A DNA stretch of 64,000 bases from DASXTC01 sp036505635. Its GTDB lineage: Bacteria; Acidobacteriota; Polarisedimenticolia; JACPZX01; DASXTC01. The first letter of the stretch is position 1; the number at the start of each line of letters is the position of its first letter. Where the stretch lies: assembly GCA_036505635.1 (NCBI GenBank), contig DASXTC010000016.1, positions 1 through 64,000 of the forward strand. The letters are read 5' to 3'. Shown piece by piece: positions 25,220 through 33,488 of the stretch. Below the pieces are notes generated by a model, which was not told where the DNA came from, did no database searches, and saw only the letters and a program-made list of their open reading frames with translations. The position numbers and the translations under genes were made by a program.

Positions 25220-25452
25220 ATCCCGGCGAGACGAAGTACCCTAAGGGGCGGCTCGTCTGGAAGATCGTCAGCATCACGCTGGGCTCGCTGCTCATCCTGG
25301 GCGGCATCGCCGCGGGCTTCATGCCTTTCATCCCGGGCTGGATCATGATCTTCGCGGGGCTCGGGCTTCTGAGCCCGCACAGCGTGTGGGCCCGCCAGCT
25401 CCTCGCCTGGCTCAAGGAGAAGCTCCACATCCAGCGGAAGGCCCCGATGTGA
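25216..25452 (+). CDS. Small PGPGW-type membrane protein
   Basis: 78 residues. Two membrane segments (about residues 14-34 and 38-54) are separated by FMPFIPGWIMIF, which resembles the PGPGW motif of a family of small transmembrane proteins of unknown function. The C terminus is a basic helix (WLKEKLHIQRK). GTG 25216 overlaps the dapF stop by GTGA, and its own stop overlaps the phzF-like start in the same way. It is short, but the overlaps on both sides and the clear membrane pattern support it. Confidence 0.75.
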   Translation: MNPGETKYPKGRLVWKIVSITLGSLLILGGIAAGFMPFIPGWIMIFAGLGLLSPHSVWARQLLAWLKEKLHIQRKAPM

Positions 25453-26366
25453 ACGCGCCGCCGGAGGGCCGGTCGATCTCCATCCTCCAGGTGGATGCCT
25501 TCACCACGCGTCCGTTCGCGGGCAACCCGGCCGGCGTCGTGCTGGAGCCGGGGGACCTTGGGGAGGACGAGATGCTCCTGATCGCGCGCGAGATGAACCT
25601 CTCGGAGACGGCCTTCCTTCTGCCGCCGTCCGGGCCCGAGGCCGACCTGCGCGTGCGATGGATGACCCCCGCCGCGGAGGTGGACCTTTGCGGGCACGCC
25701 ACCGTCGCGACCTTTCACGCCGCGCTCGAGGAGGGACGCCTCGCGCCCGGCGCCTACAGGATGGAATGCCGCGCCGGGGTCCTGCCGATCGACCTGCGGC
25801 GTGACGAGACCGGGTGGCCGGTCGTGCGGCTTGGCCTCCCGGTGCCGGCCCTGGAAGAGACCAACCTCGCGGCCTGCCGGATCGCCGAGCCTCTCGGCAT
25901 CGAGACGGACGACCTGAGCGGCCGGCTGCCGCTCATGAGGACGGGGGAATGGCTGCTGGCGCCGCTCTCCGGCCTCGACGCGATGCGCCGGGTCCGCCCC
26001 GATTTGAAAGCCCTGCTCGATCTTCACGAGGAGCTGGGCCTCGGCAGCACGATCGTGCTGACGACCGAGACGCTCGAGCCGGGATCGGCCGTCCATGTCC
26101 GCATGTTCGCGCCGGGCTTCGGCATCGACGAGGACCCGGTCACCGGCTCGGCCGAAGGGCCGGTTGCCGCCTACCTGGTGCGCCACGGGCTGCTCGAGCC
26201 CTCCGCCTCGACGCGCTACATCGCGGAGCAGGGGGACATCATCGGCCGGCCCGGACGCATCGAGGTGGAGGTGACCAGGGAGGCTGGACGGATCCGGTCG
26301 ATCACGATCGCGGGCCACGCGGTGACAGTGCTTCGGGGGACCATCAGCCTCCCTCGGGACCGCTGA
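25449..26366 (+). CDS. PhzF-family isomerase/epimerase-like protein
   Basis: 305 residues of the PhzF family, whose fold is related to DapF. The N-terminal QVDAFTTRPFAGNPAGVV, the catalytic glutamate in MNLSETAF (about residue 46), RWMTPAAEVDLCGHAT, and the C-terminal DEDPVTGSAEGPVAAYL are typical. Family members isomerise small acidic substrates, but most, including this one, have unknown substrates, and no phenazine genes are present. GTG 25449 overlaps the PGPGW stop. The last 23 bases overlap the end of the convergent DUF72 gene. Confidence 0.85.
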   Translation: MNAPPEGRSISILQVDAFTTRPFAGNPAGVVLEPGDLGEDEMLLIAREMNLSETAFLLPPSGPEADLRVRWMTPAAEVDLCGHATVATFHAALEEGRLAPGAYRMECRAGVLPIDLRRDETGWPVVRLGLPVPALEETNLAACRIAEPLGIETDDLSGRLPLMRTGEWLLAPLSGLDAMRRVRPDLKALLDLHEELGLGSTIVLTTETLEPGSAVHVRMFAPGFGIDEDPVTGSAEGPVAAYLVRHGLLEPSASTRYIAEQGDIIGRPGRIEVEVTREAGRIRSITIAGHAVTVLRGTISLPRDR

Positions 26367-27177
26367 CGGGCAGCTCCTCCCAGGTCTTCTCGAACAGGGC
26401 GACCGAAGCGGGCGCGTGGCCGGCGTAGTGATTATTGAAGAAGCCGAAGACCGTGACGCGGCGCGCGAGCAGCGCACGGATCGCCGGCACCCAGGTCCGC
26501 ATCTCCCGGCCTCGATCGACGATGGCCGTGTCCCAGGTCTTCGTCCTCTCCTCGATCCCTTTGCGATCCCCCAGCCACCTCACGTAGGAGAAGTCGGCCG
26601 TCACCGGGTCCAGCTCGTCGAGCACCTGGTCCACCGGCGGCATCCAGGGATGATCGATCAGGGTCAGCGCCACGGAGCGCCCGCGAAGCAGATCGAGCAG
26701 CGCGGGCTTGAGCCAGCCCTTGTTGCGGATCTCAAGCGCGAAGCGATGGCCGGCGGGGAGCTGCGGCAGGAACCCGCGCACCCTCTCGAGGAAGCCCTCC
26801 TGCGTCATCCCCGAGGCCTTGCTGTAATACGGGAACTGAAACAGCATCGGACCGAGCCGATCCTCCAGCAGATCCATCGCGGAGACGAACTCCTTGAACT
26901 CCTGCGCGCACCCGGCGAGCTTCCTCTCGTGGGTGATCTCCTGCGGGACCTTGGCGGCGAGGAGGAAGCCCGCGGGCAGGACATCGCGCCACCGGCGCAC
27001 CAGCGCCGCGGACGGCGCCCGATAGAAGGTGGAATCCACCTCCACGCTCCTCAGACGCGCGGCATAGTGGGCGAGGTAGTCGCCGGGCGGAGTGCCCGGT
27101 GGATAGAAGACCCCCTCCCAGTCCTTGCTGGACCAGGAGGAAGTCCCGAGGTACAGATTTGGATGGAGGACCCTCAT
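26344..27177 (-). CDS. DUF72 (YecE-like) protein, copy 2
   Basis: 277 residues, of the same family as 9993-10880 but well diverged. Conserved parts include LYLGTSSWSSKDWEGVFYP, SVEVDSTFYRAPS, FLLAAKVPQEITHERK, PMLFQFPYYSK, RFALEIRNKGW and FGFFNNHYAGHAPASV. Function of the family is not established. ATG 27177 follows a promoter-like sequence (27198-27227). The gene is divergent from the cupin gene and convergent with phzF, overlapping it by 23 bases. Confidence 0.85.
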   Translation of the reverse strand: MRVLHPNLYLGTSSWSSKDWEGVFYPPGTPPGDYLAHYAARLRSVEVDSTFYRAPSAALVRRWRDVLPAGFLLAAKVPQEITHERKLAGCAQEFKEFVSAMDLLEDRLGPMLFQFPYYSKASGMTQEGFLERVRGFLPQLPAGHRFALEIRNKGWLKPALLDLLRGRSVALTLIDHPWMPPVDQVLDELDPVTADFSYVRWLGDRKGIEERTKTWDTAIVDRGREMRTWVPAIRALLARRVTVFGFFNNHYAGHAPASVALFEKTWEELPVSGPEGG

Positions 27178-27197
27178 CGAGTGGCTGCTTCCGCGAC

Positions 27198-27227
27198 ATC
27201 GTAATTCGACGGGCCGCGCCGGGTCAA
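27198..27227 (-). promoter_or_regulatory. Sigma-70 promoter of DUF72 copy 2
   Basis: Minus strand TTGACC (27222-27227), 18 bases, TACGAT (27198-27203). Predicted start near 27191, about 14 bases before the ATG. Confidence 0.5.
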
Positions 27228-27252
27228 TGCCGGAGCATCGGGGGGCCTGACG

Positions 27253-27261
27253 TGGTATAAA
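27253..27261 (+). promoter_or_regulatory. Extended -10 promoter of the cupin gene
   Basis: TGG-TATAAA (27253-27261) is an extended -10 element; no good -35 is seen. The transcript would begin near 27268 and the ATG is at 27270, so it should be leaderless. Confidence 0.5.
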
Positions 27262-27269
27262 ATGCGCAG

Positions 27270-27617
27270 ATGCCGGCCTACAGGCTCAAGCCCGCGAAGA
27301 CGATCACCGACAAATCGGGTCGCCAGACGTGCGAGGTGTTCGGCGGCTCCGACGGCCACGACGACCTGAGCGTCGCCTGGCTGATGATGCCTGCCGGCTG
27401 CCTCAGGGCCGGGGAGCGCAACGACTTCACGGAGGTCGTAATCGTGCTGTCGGGCAGAGGCCGCGTGACGATCGACGGCAAGGCGGAGGACGTCGGCGCG
27501 GGCCACTCGATCTACGTGCCGCGCGGAGCGTTGTGGCAGTTCGAGAACACGGGACGCGAGCCTCTGGTCTGCTACTCGATCTGCTCGCCGGCGCTCTTCG
27601 CGGGGGCCGTCCATTGA
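27270..27617 (+). CDS. Small single-domain cupin
   Basis: 115 residues with one cupin barrel. Motif 1 is degenerate (the metal His are replaced: GERNDFTEVVIVLSGRG), whereas the second region keeps the glycine turn and one His (GHSIYVPRGALWQFENTG). Poor conservation of metal ligands suggests binding or sensing rather than a metal-dependent oxygenase. It lies 22 bases upstream of an acyl-CoA dehydrogenase gene, probably in one transcript. Its substrate is unknown. Confidence 0.75.
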   Translation: MPAYRLKPAKTITDKSGRQTCEVFGGSDGHDDLSVAWLMMPAGCLRAGERNDFTEVVIVLSGRGRVTIDGKAEDVGAGHSIYVPRGALWQFENTGREPLVCYSICSPALFAGAVH

Positions 27618-27639
27618 CGAGAAGAGGGGGAACCACAGA

Positions 27640-28785
27640 ATGCCCGATTTCACGCTGACGGACGAGCAACGGCAGATCCGCGACCTGGCGCGGGAGTTCG
27701 CCCGGCAGGAGATCGTCCCGGTGGCCGCGGAGCATGACAAGACAGGGGAGTTTCCCCGGGAGATCTGCCGCAAAGCGTGGGAGCTGGGGCTGATGAACAC
27801 CCACATACCCGAGGCGTTCGGCGGCGCCGGGCTCGGCGTCTTCGAGGGGTGCCTCGTGGCCGAGGAGGTCGCCGCGGCCTGCACGGGGATCGGCACGGCC
27901 ATGGAAGCCAATACCCTTTCCGAGGCGCCGGTCATCGTGGCGGGCAACGACGAGCAGAAGAAGAGATACCTCGCGCCCATGACGAAGGAGTTCAAATTCG
28001 CGGCCTACTGCGTCACCGAGCCGGACGCCGGCTCCGACGTGGCCGCCATAAAGACGACCGCGCGCCGCGTCGGCGATGAATATGTCCTCGACGGGGCCAA
28101 GATGTGGATCACCAACGGCGGCGTGGCCGACTGGTACTTCGTGCTGGCCCTCACCGACCCGCAGAAGCGGCACCGGGGGATGAGCGCGTTCATCGTGGAC
28201 CGGAGCTCGCCCGGGATCGAGGTGGGCAAGAAGGAATGGAACATGGGGCAGCATGCCTCCGACACCCGCGCCCTCAGCTTCACCGGCGTGAAGGTCCCCG
28301 CGGCCAACCGGCTGGGCGGCGAGGGGGACGGGTTCAAGATCGCGATGACGGCGTTCGACCACACGCGGCCCATCGTCTCGGCCGCGGCCGTGGGGCTGGC
28401 GCGCTGCGCGATGGAGCACTCGGTGCGTTACGCGCAGGAGCGCAGGACCTTCGGTGTCCCGATCGCCTCGCACCAGGCCGTTTCGTTCATGATCGCCGAG
28501 ATGGCGATGAGCATCGAGGCGGCGCGTCTGCTGGTCTGGCAGGCGGCCCTCACGATCGACCGCGGCGAGCGCAACACGAAGCAGGCGGCCATGGCCAAGG
28601 CCTTCGCGGCCGACATGGCGATGAAATCGGCCCTCGATGCCGTGCAGGTCTTCGGCGGTTACGGCTTCTCGACCGAGTATCCCGTCGAGAAGCTGATGCG
28701 CGACGCCAAGGTCTTCCAGATCTACGAAGGGACCTCGCAGATCCAGCGCCTGATCATCGCGAAGGAGATTTTCGAGAGGAAGTAG
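27640..28785 (+). CDS. Short-chain-type acyl-CoA dehydrogenase
   Basis: 381-residue FAD enzyme that oxidises acyl-CoA to trans-2-enoyl-CoA and passes electrons to ETF. Family signatures are YCVTEPDAGSDVAAIKT and WITNGGVADWY (FAD and substrate region), RRTFGVPIASHQAVSF, and the catalytic glutamate in QIYEGTSQIQ near residue 367. The length is that of butyryl- or medium-chain dehydrogenases. A good GAGGGGG ribosome-binding site precedes ATG 27640. No ETF or other beta-oxidation gene is adjacent. The 3' end overlaps the CorC-type gene by 32 bases. Confidence 0.93.
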   Translation: MPDFTLTDEQRQIRDLAREFARQEIVPVAAEHDKTGEFPREICRKAWELGLMNTHIPEAFGGAGLGVFEGCLVAEEVAAACTGIGTAMEANTLSEAPVIVAGNDEQKKRYLAPMTKEFKFAAYCVTEPDAGSDVAAIKTTARRVGDEYVLDGAKMWITNGGVADWYFVLALTDPQKRHRGMSAFIVDRSSPGIEVGKKEWNMGQHASDTRALSFTGVKVPAANRLGGEGDGFKIAMTAFDHTRPIVSAAAVGLARCAMEHSVRYAQERRTFGVPIASHQAVSFMIAEMAMSIEAARLLVWQAALTIDRGERNTKQAAMAKAFAADMAMKSALDAVQVFGGYGFSTEYPVEKLMRDAKVFQIYEGTSQIQRLIIAKEIFERK

Positions 28786-30019
28786 GGGGCGCCGCGAGCT
28801 CGATCTTCACCCGACGCACCGTCCGCTGGCTCGCGTCGAGCACCGTGAGGCGAAAGCCGGTGTGCTCGAGGCTCTCGCCTGCGCGCGGCACCTTCTGGAA
28901 GAGATGCCCCACGAGCCCCGCGACCGTCTCGTAGCCGGAGCGCGGCAGCGGCATCCCGAGCTCGGCCTCCAGATCGTCGATCTTGCACCGGCCGTCGACC
29001 AGGAGGATCCCTTCGCCCTTTTTCTCTATCCCGGTGCGGCCGGGCCGGTCGAACTCGTCGAGCACGTCGCCGACGATCTGCTCGATGATGTCCTCCAGGG
29101 TCAGGAGGCCGACCGCCGCGCCGTACTCGTCGACCACCACCGCCATCTCCTGGTGGTGCTTGCGGAACTCATCGAGCAGACGATCGATCCGGGCGGTCTC
29201 CGGGACGTAGAAAGGTTTCTTGATGTAGGGGGCCAGGGAGGTCTGTCCGGGCGCCGCGTCGATCAGGTCCATCGCCTCGACGAGTCCCGTGATGTTGTCC
29301 ACGCGCCCCGTATAGATGGGAATCCTCGAGAAACCCCGCTCGTGGATGACCCGGACGGCCTCCGCCAGTGTCGACTGCGCGGGAAGGGCGGCCACGTCGA
29401 CCAGCGGCGTCATCTGTTCGCCTGCCTTCGTGTCGGCGAAGTCAATCAGGTGTTTGATGAGACTGGCCTCGTCCCGCTCGAGGGCGATGCGCTGCTCGGC
29501 CTGCAGGATCATCCGCAGCTCCTCCTTCGTCACGAAAGGGAGCCGGCCGGTGCGCGCGCGGAAGGGGCGGATGAGCAGGCGCGCGACGCCGGAGGTCACG
29601 GCGACCACCGGGCCAAAGGCGAACATCACGAGCCGTAGCGGGAAGACCACCTTGAGCGCGATTGCCTCGGCGTGGCGGCGTGAGATCGTCTTGGGAAGGA
29701 CCTCTCCGAAGAGCAGGATCAGCGGGATCATCATCGCGATTGCCCACGCCGAGAGATCCGGGCCGAAGCGGCGCGCGAACATCTCGTTGGCGAGAAACGA
29801 GGCGGTCACCACCGAGAGGCTCGTGCCGATCAACGTCGTCGAGAGCAGCCGCTCGGGGCGTTCGAGCAGGGTCAGGACGTGCCTGGCCGCGAGCGAGCCG
29901 GCCTCGGCCTGACGGCGGATCCGGGAGCGGTCGAGCGAGATGAGGGCGACCTCCGAGCCCGCGAAGAAGCCCTCGGCCACCAGGCAGAGGGCGATCAGGG
30001 CGAGGATCGCCCCGCTCAT
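28754..30019 (-). CDS. HlyC/CorC-family membrane protein (CNNM, CBS pair and CorC domains)
   Basis: 421 residues: a DUF21/CNNM membrane domain with three to four helices (about residues 1-150, GFFAGSEVALISLDRS), two CBS domains (about 195-320, beginning MTPLVDVAALP and ending VVVDEYGAAVGLLTLED), then a C-terminal CorC_HlyC FAD-like domain. Family members take part in magnesium or cobalt efflux and homeostasis; hemolysin naming is historical. ATG 30019 overlaps the EamA stop by four bases. The 3' end overlaps the acyl-CoA dehydrogenase gene on the other strand. Confidence 0.88.
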   Translation of the reverse strand: MSGAILALIALCLVAEGFFAGSEVALISLDRSRIRRQAEAGSLAARHVLTLLERPERLLSTTLIGTSLSVVTASFLANEMFARRFGPDLSAWAIAMMIPLILLFGEVLPKTISRRHAEAIALKVVFPLRLVMFAFGPVVAVTSGVARLLIRPFRARTGRLPFVTKEELRMILQAEQRIALERDEASLIKHLIDFADTKAGEQMTPLVDVAALPAQSTLAEAVRVIHERGFSRIPIYTGRVDNITGLVEAMDLIDAAPGQTSLAPYIKKPFYVPETARIDRLLDEFRKHHQEMAVVVDEYGAAVGLLTLEDIIEQIVGDVLDEFDRPGRTGIEKKGEGILLVDGRCKIDDLEAELGMPLPRSGYETVAGLVGHLFQKVPRAGESLEHTGFRLTVLDASQRTVRRVKIELAAPPTSSRKSPSR

Positions 30020-31173
30020 GCCGCGGGCTCCACCGGCCGTCTCCCGAACGGCCCGATCTCCGCCCAGAGCATCCCGGCCAGTATGAGCGCCGCCCCGGCC
30101 ATCGCGGCGCCACGGAGGACCTCCTCCTCGACGACCCAGGAGGTCAAGGCGGCGAAGACCGGCTCAGCGGCGAAGATGATCGCCGCACGGCTGGGCGTGG
30201 TCCACGCCTGCACCATGTTGAGGACCCAGAAAGCGAGCGCCGTACCCATCAGCGAGGTGACCGCGAGCGCGGCCAGAAGGCCCGGCGTGGCCCTCAGCCG
30301 CATCGGCTCGAGCAGGAGCGCCGGAGCCAGCCCGAGCGCCCCGACCATCGCGACCTGCAGGAAGGCGATCGCCGGCCTGCTGAATCGGCGCGTGTAATGG
30401 TCCACCGCCAGCAGGTGCCCTGAGAAGGCGACGGCGCACAGAAGGGTCAGGAATTCGCCGCGGCCGAACCCACCCCCGGAGCCGGTCGGATTCGTCAGGA
30501 GATGCAGCCCGGCCAGCGCGAGGGCCGCGCCGACGAACGAGTTGATCGAGGGCCGTCTCAGGCGCAGCAGGATCGACAGCAACGGAGTGAAGATGACGTA
30601 CATCCCCGTGATGAAGGCCGAGCGCGCCGGCGTCGTGTACTGGATCCCGATGGTCTGCAGCACGAACCCCGTGAAGAGCAGGACACCCGTCACCGCCCCG
30701 CCCACTAGGAGTGTGTCCGAGTAATGGCTTGGGCCGCGCGTACGGGGCTTGCGAGCCGCAGCCAAGGAGCGAGGAGGAAGTCGACCCGAGTGGTCGTCGA
30801 CGACGAGCGACGATGGATGAGGCCGCAACCCCCGTGCGCCCGAAGGGTTACGGCGGCGCGGGGTCGTGTCCTTCGTCAGCGCTCCTCGACGATGTCTCGC
30901 ATCGACTTCGTCGCGCTTCCTCGGATCCGACCCCGCGGCGCTCGCAACGCGACCCGAGCCATTACTCGGACACACTCCTGGGGGCGCGGAGGAGAGCGCG
31001 CCGCGTGGAACCATGAAGTAAAGCGGGATGGCCGCAACCGAAAACCGGATCGTGATGAAGAGCAGCGGCGAGATGTCCTCGAGCGCGCGCTTGATGACGA
31101 CGAACGTGCAGCCCCAGACGGCGCTGAGCCCGATGATGCAGAGGTCGGCCTGAAGCCTGCGGCTCAGACCCAC
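30016..31173 (-). CDS. EamA/DMT-family transporter carrying a 91-residue in-frame repeat insertion
   Basis: 385 residues with about ten membrane helices of the drug/metabolite transporter family (typical TTPARSAFITGMYVIFTPL and AAIIFAAEPVFAALTSWVV). Residues about 66-156, between helices 2 and 3, are hydrophilic, rich in Arg, Ser, Pro and Gly, and are encoded wholly by the 273-bp repeat element. Removing the element leaves APP joined to VGGAVTGVLLF in frame and gives about 294 residues, the normal EamA size. There is no stop in the insertion, so a full-length protein can be made, but whether it still transports is unknown. GTG 31173 overlaps the GAF gene stop by ten bases. Exported or imported substrate unknown. 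Confidence 0.85.
   Translation of the reverse strand: MGLSRRLQADLCIIGLSAVWGCTFVVIKRALEDISPLLFITIRFSVAAIPLYFMVPRGALSSAPPGVCPSNGSGRVASAAGSDPRKRDEVDARHRRGALTKDTTPRRRNPSGARGLRPHPSSLVVDDHSGRLPPRSLAAARKPRTRGPSHYSDTLLVGGAVTGVLLFTGFVLQTIGIQYTTPARSAFITGMYVIFTPLLSILLRLRRPSINSFVGAALALAGLHLLTNPTGSGGGFGRGEFLTLLCAVAFSGHLLAVDHYTRRFSRPAIAFLQVAMVGALGLAPALLLEPMRLRATPGLLAALAVTSLMGTALAFWVLNMVQAWTTPSRAAIIFAAEPVFAALTSWVVEEEVLRGAAMAGAALILAGMLWAEIGPFGRRPVEPAA
30707..30979. repeat. Full 273-bp element with 23-bp perfect terminal inverted repeats
   Basis: Bases 30707-30729 and 30957-30979 are perfect inverted copies, and imperfect complementarity continues inward (for example TTGCGAGC at 30741-30748 against GCTCGCAA near 30940). 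The length is 273 bases, an exact multiple of three, and the minus-strand frame is open throughout. No clear target-site duplication is visible, and no transposase is encoded. A truncated relative lies at 80-190. The element splits a transporter gene at a loop between membrane helices. Confidence 0.9.
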
Positions 31174-32165
31174 GGCAGCGCGATGGCGCTCTCGTCCCCC
31201 TGGGCCAGCACCCTGACCAGTTCCTGGCGGAAGTAGTCGCTCGTGCCCAGCACCCGAGGAGATACGCGCTGCCCGTACATCAGGTGGCTCCTGTCGATCT
31301 CGTCCTTGAGGCGCTGGTAGATGTCCTTGTGCCGGCGCCCCTCCTCCAACGACATCCCATTATACAGGACGATCTCGGAGACAAGGAGGCGGGCGAACCG
31401 ACGGGCCTCTTCGTGGAGGAGCGTCTCCTCCGGGTCGACGGCCTCGTCCATCGGTGGCTGCTCGGGTTCGGGGGAGACGGGGCGCGGATGCTTCTGCCGG
31501 TAGGGGAGCGCTTCGAGGCCCAGACCGGCCAGAGACGCCATCACGCCGAGAGCTTCGGCCGACCAGGGGCCCCCCGTCCCGACCGAATCGGCGTACAGGA
31601 CCGCCGCGACACGGTCCCGGACCCAGAGCGGCACCGCCGTCATCTGGCGCGGCGGCGGGCCGCCGAGCCGTTGAGCCAGCGCGGCGTCCTCCTCACTGCT
31701 CGCGGGGGTGGAGTGGACGCTGCCGCAGCGGTTCCGGGCCTGCGCCAGGAGGTTGTCGGTCGCGACGGGGAGGCTGATCTCGCGTGGCTTGAAATCGGGG
31801 GCGAATCCGCGCGCCGACCACCCCGTGAAGCTCTCGCTACGCACGACAAACAGGATCACCCGCGACGCGAGCGAGGATGCGGACGAGACGAGGGCTCCAA
31901 GGATGCCGGCCTGGTCGGTCCCGGCCTCGACGTCCCGCGCGAAGCGAGCGAGCGCCCGGAGGGTCTCGCCCCCCTCGGTGAGGGCCGGATCAGGCGCCGC
32001 GACCCTCGGTTCCCGGCGAGCCTCCTCCACGATCTGGCGGAGCGACTCCGCTTTGTGACGCGACTCGTTGAGCCACTCCTCGATCCGGCGCGACAGCTCC
32101 CCGAGGCGATCGCCGAAGGGCGCCGGCGTCCGCCTGTTCTGCTCGCCGCCTGCAGTGGTGCTCAT
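31164..32165 (-). CDS. GAF-like domain protein of unknown role
   Basis: 333 residues. A coiled-coil-like N-terminal part (about residues 15-60, rich in Glu and Arg) leads into a GAF-like domain (about 80-225; VILFVVRSESFTGWSARGF, QMTAVPLWVRDRVAAVLYAD). The C-terminal 95 residues are helical (ARRFARLLVSEIVLYNG, YFRQELVRVLAQ) and end ALPWV. The domain could bind a small molecule or be a scaffold; I see no kinase or cyclase partner. ATG 32165 has GGAGA about eight bases upstream. It precedes EamA with a ten-base overlap. Confidence 0.7.
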   Translation of the reverse strand: MSTTAGGEQNRRTPAPFGDRLGELSRRIEEWLNESRHKAESLRQIVEEARREPRVAAPDPALTEGGETLRALARFARDVEAGTDQAGILGALVSSASSLASRVILFVVRSESFTGWSARGFAPDFKPREISLPVATDNLLAQARNRCGSVHSTPASSEEDAALAQRLGGPPPRQMTAVPLWVRDRVAAVLYADSVGTGGPWSAEALGVMASLAGLGLEALPYRQKHPRPVSPEPEQPPMDEAVDPEETLLHEEARRFARLLVSEIVLYNGMSLEEGRRHKDIYQRLKDEIDRSHLMYGQRVSPRVLGTSDYFRQELVRVLAQGDESAIALPWV

Positions 32166-32214
32166 AGACGGTGTTCTCCATGATGGAAGAACGCTCGCAC
32201 GAATAGCTGGACGA

Positions 32215-32243
32215 ATGATGGTGCCCGTCCGCTGGAGCGTCAA
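32215..32243 (-). promoter_or_regulatory. Possible sigma-70 promoter of the GAF-EamA-CorC operon
   Basis: Minus strand TTGACG (32238-32243), 17 bases, CATCAT (32215-32220). It overlaps the end of the upstream TPR gene; predicted start about 32208. Confidence 0.4.
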
Positions 32244-33235
32244 GCAGAGGGGAAGCGTTTTACAAGCTCCTGAAATCGCGGGTCTTCAGCCAGGGGCGCG
32301 AGGGGTGAGAGCGCCCCGAGCAGGTCGCTCAGCAGAGGGTTGAGCTCAAGCGCCCTCTGAAGATCCGCGAGGACGTCATCGGTGCACCCGAGGCGCGCGT
32401 AGGCCAGCGCCCGGTTGAGGTGGTAGTTCGCCTGCTCCTCCTCGAGGCGGATCGCTTCCTTGAAGCACGCGACCGCGCGTTCCTGATCTCCCGCCTTCGA
32501 CCAGACGGTTCCGAGGTTGTCCCATGACCCGGCCGAGGAAGGACGCAGCTCGACGGCCCTGGAGTAGCATCGGATCGCTTCCTGCGTCTCGCCCTCCTGG
32601 GCCCAGCACACTCCCATGTTGTTCCAGGAGTCGAAATCGTCGGGCTGGAGGTTGAGGGCCTGCTGGTAACACTCGATCGCGCTGGTGAACCGGGAGGCAT
32701 CGAAGAAGAGGTTGGCGAGATTGTACCAGGCCTCCGGGTCGTCCGGGCGGTAACGCAGCGACTCGCGGTAGGCGCCGACGGCGGCGTCGACCTCGCCGCG
32801 CGCCGCGGTGGCATGCGCGAGGTTGTACCAGACGCGCGCGTCCTCCGGGGCATACCGGAGGGCCATTTTGTAGGAGGCTACCGCGGCCTCGTGATCGTCC
32901 ATCCCGGCGCACGCGTTGCCGCGGTGGAACCAGAGGGCCGGAGAATCGGGGGACCTCTCCGCGGCGCGCGCGAAGCAGTCAAGCGCCTCGGCATGTCGTC
33001 CCAGTCGGTCGAGGGCGGCCCCGAGGTTGAGCCACGCGGCGGCCATCTCCGGGTCCAGCCTCACCGCGCGAGAGTACGCTTCCACCGCGCTCTCGTTCTC
33101 GCCCAGAGCAGCATGGGCGTCTCCCAGGCGTCGAAGGATCTCGGCCTGTGTGCCGGTCTCACCGGCTGCGGGCCGGGCGTGACTGCGCCGGCGCTCGCGG
33201 GCGGGATGGCGCGGTTTGTCCCCTTCTCTGCGCAT
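32240..33235 (-). CDS. TPR-repeat protein
   Basis: 331 residues. After a basic N-terminal stretch it is almost entirely tetratricopeptide repeats, about eight 34-residue units (for example AEILRRLGDAHAALGENESA, AWLNLGAALDRLGRHAEALD, WYNLANLFFDASRFTSAIEC, SWDNLGTVWSKAGDQERAVA). No signal peptide or catalytic domain is seen, so it is likely a cytoplasmic scaffold. ATG 33235 is the best start, though no clear ribosome-binding site is present. It is separate from the GAF operon by 74 bases and divergent from lpxC. Confidence 0.8.
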   Translation of the reverse strand: MRREGDKPRHPARERRRSHARPAAGETGTQAEILRRLGDAHAALGENESAVEAYSRAVRLDPEMAAAWLNLGAALDRLGRHAEALDCFARAAERSPDSPALWFHRGNACAGMDDHEAAVASYKMALRYAPEDARVWYNLAHATAARGEVDAAVGAYRESLRYRPDDPEAWYNLANLFFDASRFTSAIECYQQALNLQPDDFDSWNNMGVCWAQEGETQEAIRCYSRAVELRPSSAGSWDNLGTVWSKAGDQERAVACFKEAIRLEEEQANYHLNRALAYARLGCTDDVLADLQRALELNPLLSDLLGALSPLAPLAEDPRFQELVKRFPSA

Positions 33236-33488
33236 GCGGGCGCATCGTGTACCCGTCGCCGACCACGTGTCAACTGTGGCGAGGAGGGCACAGAGAGTGT
33301 TGCGATTCCGCAACAATCAGGAACGACACGATTCGGGAGGCTCATAGAGCCTTCAGTCAAGATTATGAGAACAAAAACGTTAGCTGACAGGGCCGATTTG
33401 GCTGCCGCTGGCACGCGTTCTGCTTGGTCGCCATCGGGACTGTGGTGGGCACGTGTGGACTCGGTGTGAGCTCATGGAGGCAGGGCTG
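33236..33488. other. Intergenic region between divergent TPR and lpxC genes
   Basis: This 253-base gap contains an unusually AT-rich patch (about 33340-33385, including GATTATGAGAACAAAAACG), unlike the GC-rich surroundings, and a perfect hairpin palindrome (33298-33315). No confident -35/-10 pair could be fixed on either strand. Confidence 0.5.
33298..33315. repeat. Perfect palindrome in the lpxC/TPR intergenic region
   Basis: TGTTGCG-ATTC-CGCAACA has 7-base arms and a 4-base loop. It could be an operator for a dimeric regulator or an RNA hairpin; it is not followed by a T-run, so it is not a typical terminator. Confidence 0.5.

Noticed and set aside
30707..30979. The inverted-repeat element as an insertion sequence or a terminator
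   Set aside because: No transposase or long frame of its own fits an IS, it lacks a clear target duplication, and it lies inside an open gene rather than after one.
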